Source: Thermoleophilia bacterium UBA6103
GTDB lineage: Bacteria > Actinomycetota > Thermoleophilia > UBA2241
Assembly (NCBI GenBank): GCA_002423545.1
Contig: DIWP01000005.1
Location: 395-23,433 of the forward strand
Length of the DNA: 23,039 bases
Direction of reading: 5' to 3'
The translations under genes and the position numbers were made by a program. Positions 21,715 through 23,039 of this stretch are shown piece after piece. Under the pieces are notes generated by a model. The model saw only the letters and a list, made by a program, of their open reading frames with translations, did not search any database and had not been told where the DNA came from. Each line of letters starts with the position of its first letter. Position 1 is the first letter of the stretch.

Positions 21715-22166
21715 CGGCCGGCGACACGGTAGACTGCGGCCGCCGCACCGGCTGGGTCAACGTCGTCACGGCGCTCTGCTTCTTCGCCGCCATGACGCTC
21801 TCGCCGCTCGTCGACGTGGTACCCGCATCGGCCACGGCGCCGGCGCTGGTGATCGTCGGGTACTACATGATGCGCACGCTGACACGGGAACACGTCACCG
21901 TCGACCGTCGCGCCGGCACGGTGCGAGCAGTCTCGGCCATCGACTTCACCGACCTCGCGTTCGGCCTGCCGGCCACGCTCACCATGACGGTGATGCCGCT
22001 CACCTACAGCATCACGAACGGCATCGGCGCCGGCTTTCTCGCCTACGTCACCGTCCGCCTCGCGCGCGGCGAATGGCGTCAGGTGCACTGGCTCCTCTAC
22101 GTCGTCTCGCTGGCCTTCCTCGTCTACTTCCTCTTCCCTCTGATGCAGAAGCACTTCGGCTGGTGA
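21715..22166 (+). pseudogene. 5'-truncated AzgA-type purine permease (NCS2) remnant
   Basis: The translation matches the C-terminal third of AzgA/PbuG-type guanine-hypoxanthine permeases: GRRTGWVNVVTALCFFAAM, SPLVDVVPASATAPALVIVG, YYMMRTL, TDLAFGLPATLTMTVMPLTY, SITNGIGAGF and a closing WLLYVVSLAFLVYFLFPL. Full-length members have roughly 430-500 residues; about 300 N-terminal residues with the substrate site are absent. Homology stops at about 21740 and upstream sequence belongs to the divergent MgtE-N/CBS promoter. No ATG, GTG or TTG start lies near the beginning of the homology; the first Met is at AAMTLSP. The reading frame of the remnant is intact, so the loss may be recent, or a short protein could be made from an unseen start. 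A TAGACT box at 21730 is probably chance. Confidence 0.7.
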
Positions 22167-22299
22167 ATCGGGCGGCCGGGCTCGCGGACCGGCTGTGAGG
22201 CGTGAGCCTAAAGGACGCGGCCGCCGCTGCCGATGTATGGGCATTCGGTGGTCCGAGCTTCGCGTCGCTGCATCTGACGCTGCTCCGCACTGGTCGATC

Positions 22300-22314
22300 G
22301 GCGCCGGGGGCGCC
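22300..22314 (+). other. Small GC hairpin before the secreted-protein ribosome site
   Basis: GGCGCC (22300-22305) and GGCGCC (22309-22314) pair around GGG, 4 nt before the GAGGAGG ribosome site (22319-22325). It could affect translation or be chance in such GC-rich DNA. The rest of the 22167-22328 gap shows no clear promoter. Confidence 0.3.
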
Positions 22315-22328
22315 ACAGAGGAGGACTC

Positions 22329-22985
22329 ATGAGACGCATCCGTATCCTGCTACTGGCGGGCCTGGCCGCCCTGCTCACCCTCGGTGTGCTGGCGCCCGGC
22401 GCCGGCGCCGCCACCTTCCGCGCCGATCCCAACAACACCGAGGTCTACGGCTACGTCATCGGCTACGGCGGCGTCGGCCGCAGCTACTGGCAGAAGAACC
22501 TGACCGGCGCCTCCGTCTGGCTGCACGACTTCACCACCGGCAAGCCGATCCTGATGGACAGCACCGATGGCTTCGGCAGCTTCGACTTCGCCGTCAACCT
22601 CAAGACACAGACCAACAAGAAGGGTGAGTTCTTCGTGAGCCCCACTCACTACTTCCGCAGCACGGCCGAGATCCACAGCCACCCCGGCCACGCGGTCAAC
22701 CATGTGTTCAAGTGCCAGGTGCTGCCGACCATCCTGACCGGCAAGGTCATCAACAAGAAGACGCGGAAGCCGGTCGCCAAGGCCAAGGTCCAGATCCTCA
22801 ACTGGGACGTCTACACCGACGCCAAGGGCGTCTACCAGGTCCAGGTGACGCTCAAGCCCAACACCATCTACAAGGCCTGGGTCGACAAGGCCGGCTTCAA
22901 GCGGACCAAGAAGCGCGTCAAGAGCCTGCCGACCGCGACCGACAAGGTCCGTACGCTGAACTTCCAGATCGTGAAGGCCAACTAA
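22329..22985 (+). CDS. Secreted protein with carboxypeptidase-regulatory-like beta-sandwich domains
   Basis: A 218-residue exported protein of unknown role. The signal peptide has MRRIR, a hydrophobic core (about 6-24) and a likely cut after GAGA (about residue 27). The C-terminal half, ILTGKVINKKTRKPVAKAKV through GVYQVQVTLKPNTIYKAWV, is a CarboxypepD_reg/transthyretin-like fold. The first half (LTGASVWLHDFTTGKPI, then NKKGEFFVSPTHYF) may be a degenerate second copy. It is unusually rich in Lys, nearly all AAG codons, unlike the Arg-rich proteins around it. One Cys remains after the signal peptide. The start is ATG 22329, with GAGGAGG four bases upstream, one of the strongest ribosome sites in the window. 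It may bind carbohydrate or act as a surface adhesin; not recognised further. Confidence 0.8.
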   Translation: MRRIRILLLAGLAALLTLGVLAPGAGAATFRADPNNTEVYGYVIGYGGVGRSYWQKNLTGASVWLHDFTTGKPILMDSTDGFGSFDFAVNLKTQTNKKGEFFVSPTHYFRSTAEIHSHPGHAVNHVFKCQVLPTILTGKVINKKTRKPVAKAKVQILNWDVYTDAKGVYQVQVTLKPNTIYKAWVDKAGFKRTKKRVKSLPTATDKVRTLNFQIVKAN

Positions 22986-22999
22986 GGCGAGACCAGTCG

Positions 23000-23016
23000 C
23001 CGGCGCCGGGCGCCGG
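23000..23016 (+). terminator. GC palindrome after the secreted-protein gene
   Basis: CCGGCGCC (23000-23007) and GGCGCCGG (23009-23016) form an inverted repeat, realistically a 6-7-bp stem, 14 nt after the stop. No T-tract is seen. The window ends 23 nt later. Confidence 0.4.
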
Positions 23017-23039
23017 AAGCCGAGAGGAACGGGGCGGGG

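Noticed and set aside
21730..21735. TAGACT as a promoter for the truncated permease
   Set aside because: No start codon follows at a usable distance and the box lies at the truncation edge, so it is likely chance.

Overview
The window is GC-rich DNA (gene bodies around 70% G+C) from what looks like a deep-branching actinobacterium, possibly Thermoleophilia- or Coriobacteriia-like. Evidence for this is a HAIR-like HspR operator over the dnaK promoter, a phosphatidylinositol-type lipid pathway (Ino1, PIP synthase, PimA-like glycosyltransferase), RicT/PSP1 beside holB and tmk, several start codons that sit on the predicted transcription start (leaderless mRNAs), and frequent GTG/TTG starts. The placement is an inference from gene content. 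No rRNA, CRISPR array, insertion sequence or phage gene was seen; the window is mostly chromosomal housekeeping DNA. No stretch longer than 300 bases lacks a gene.

Layout. 1-349 (-) is the 5' part of dnaK, with its promoter and operator at 396-426. 542-1662 (+) holds a stand-alone PHP phosphoesterase overlapping a YjbQ-family gene. 1705-3207 (-) is an M3-like metallopeptidase. 3467-4852 (+) is a leaderless RlmD/TrmA-type rRNA uracil-C5 methyltransferase, ending at a GC hairpin. From 10695 down to 4885, all on the minus strand, come tRNA-Lys(CTT), PIP synthase, inositol-3-phosphate synthase, a fused GT4 glycosyltransferase + PHP phosphoesterase, a degenerate family-4 uracil-DNA-glycosylase-like Fe-S protein, and a presenilin/SPP-like membrane aspartyl protease candidate.

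16236-10809 (-) is a tightly packed operon: an archaeal-type DNA topoisomerase I, thymidylate kinase, DNA polymerase III delta', RicT and a small HMA metal-binding protein. Two of its junctions are GTGA stop/start overlaps. 18991-16463 (-) is a second operon: an MtaD/SsnA-type amidohydrolase, a membrane-anchored TPR protein and a STAS anti-sigma-factor antagonist. Facing it, 19245-20248 (+) encodes an Asp23-like protein and a GNAT-like protein. 20285-21544 (-) is a soluble PRC-barrel/MgtE-N/CBS protein. 21715-22166 (+) is a 5'-truncated AzgA/NCS2 purine permease remnant, and 22329-22985 (+) is a secreted beta-sandwich protein rich in lysine.

How the genes work together. Ino1 makes inositol-3-phosphate, PIP synthase joins it to CDP-diacylglycerol, and the PimA-like domain could mannosylate the resulting PI. 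The PHP domain fused to that glycosyltransferase is a reasonable candidate for the phosphatase step between PIP and PI. The most interesting items are this GT4-PHP fusion, the presenilin-like protein carrying D150, D195 and a PALP motif, the topoisomerase whose zinc ribbon is split by about 80 low-complexity residues, and the UDG-like protein that keeps its Fe-S cysteines but has lost its catalytic motifs.
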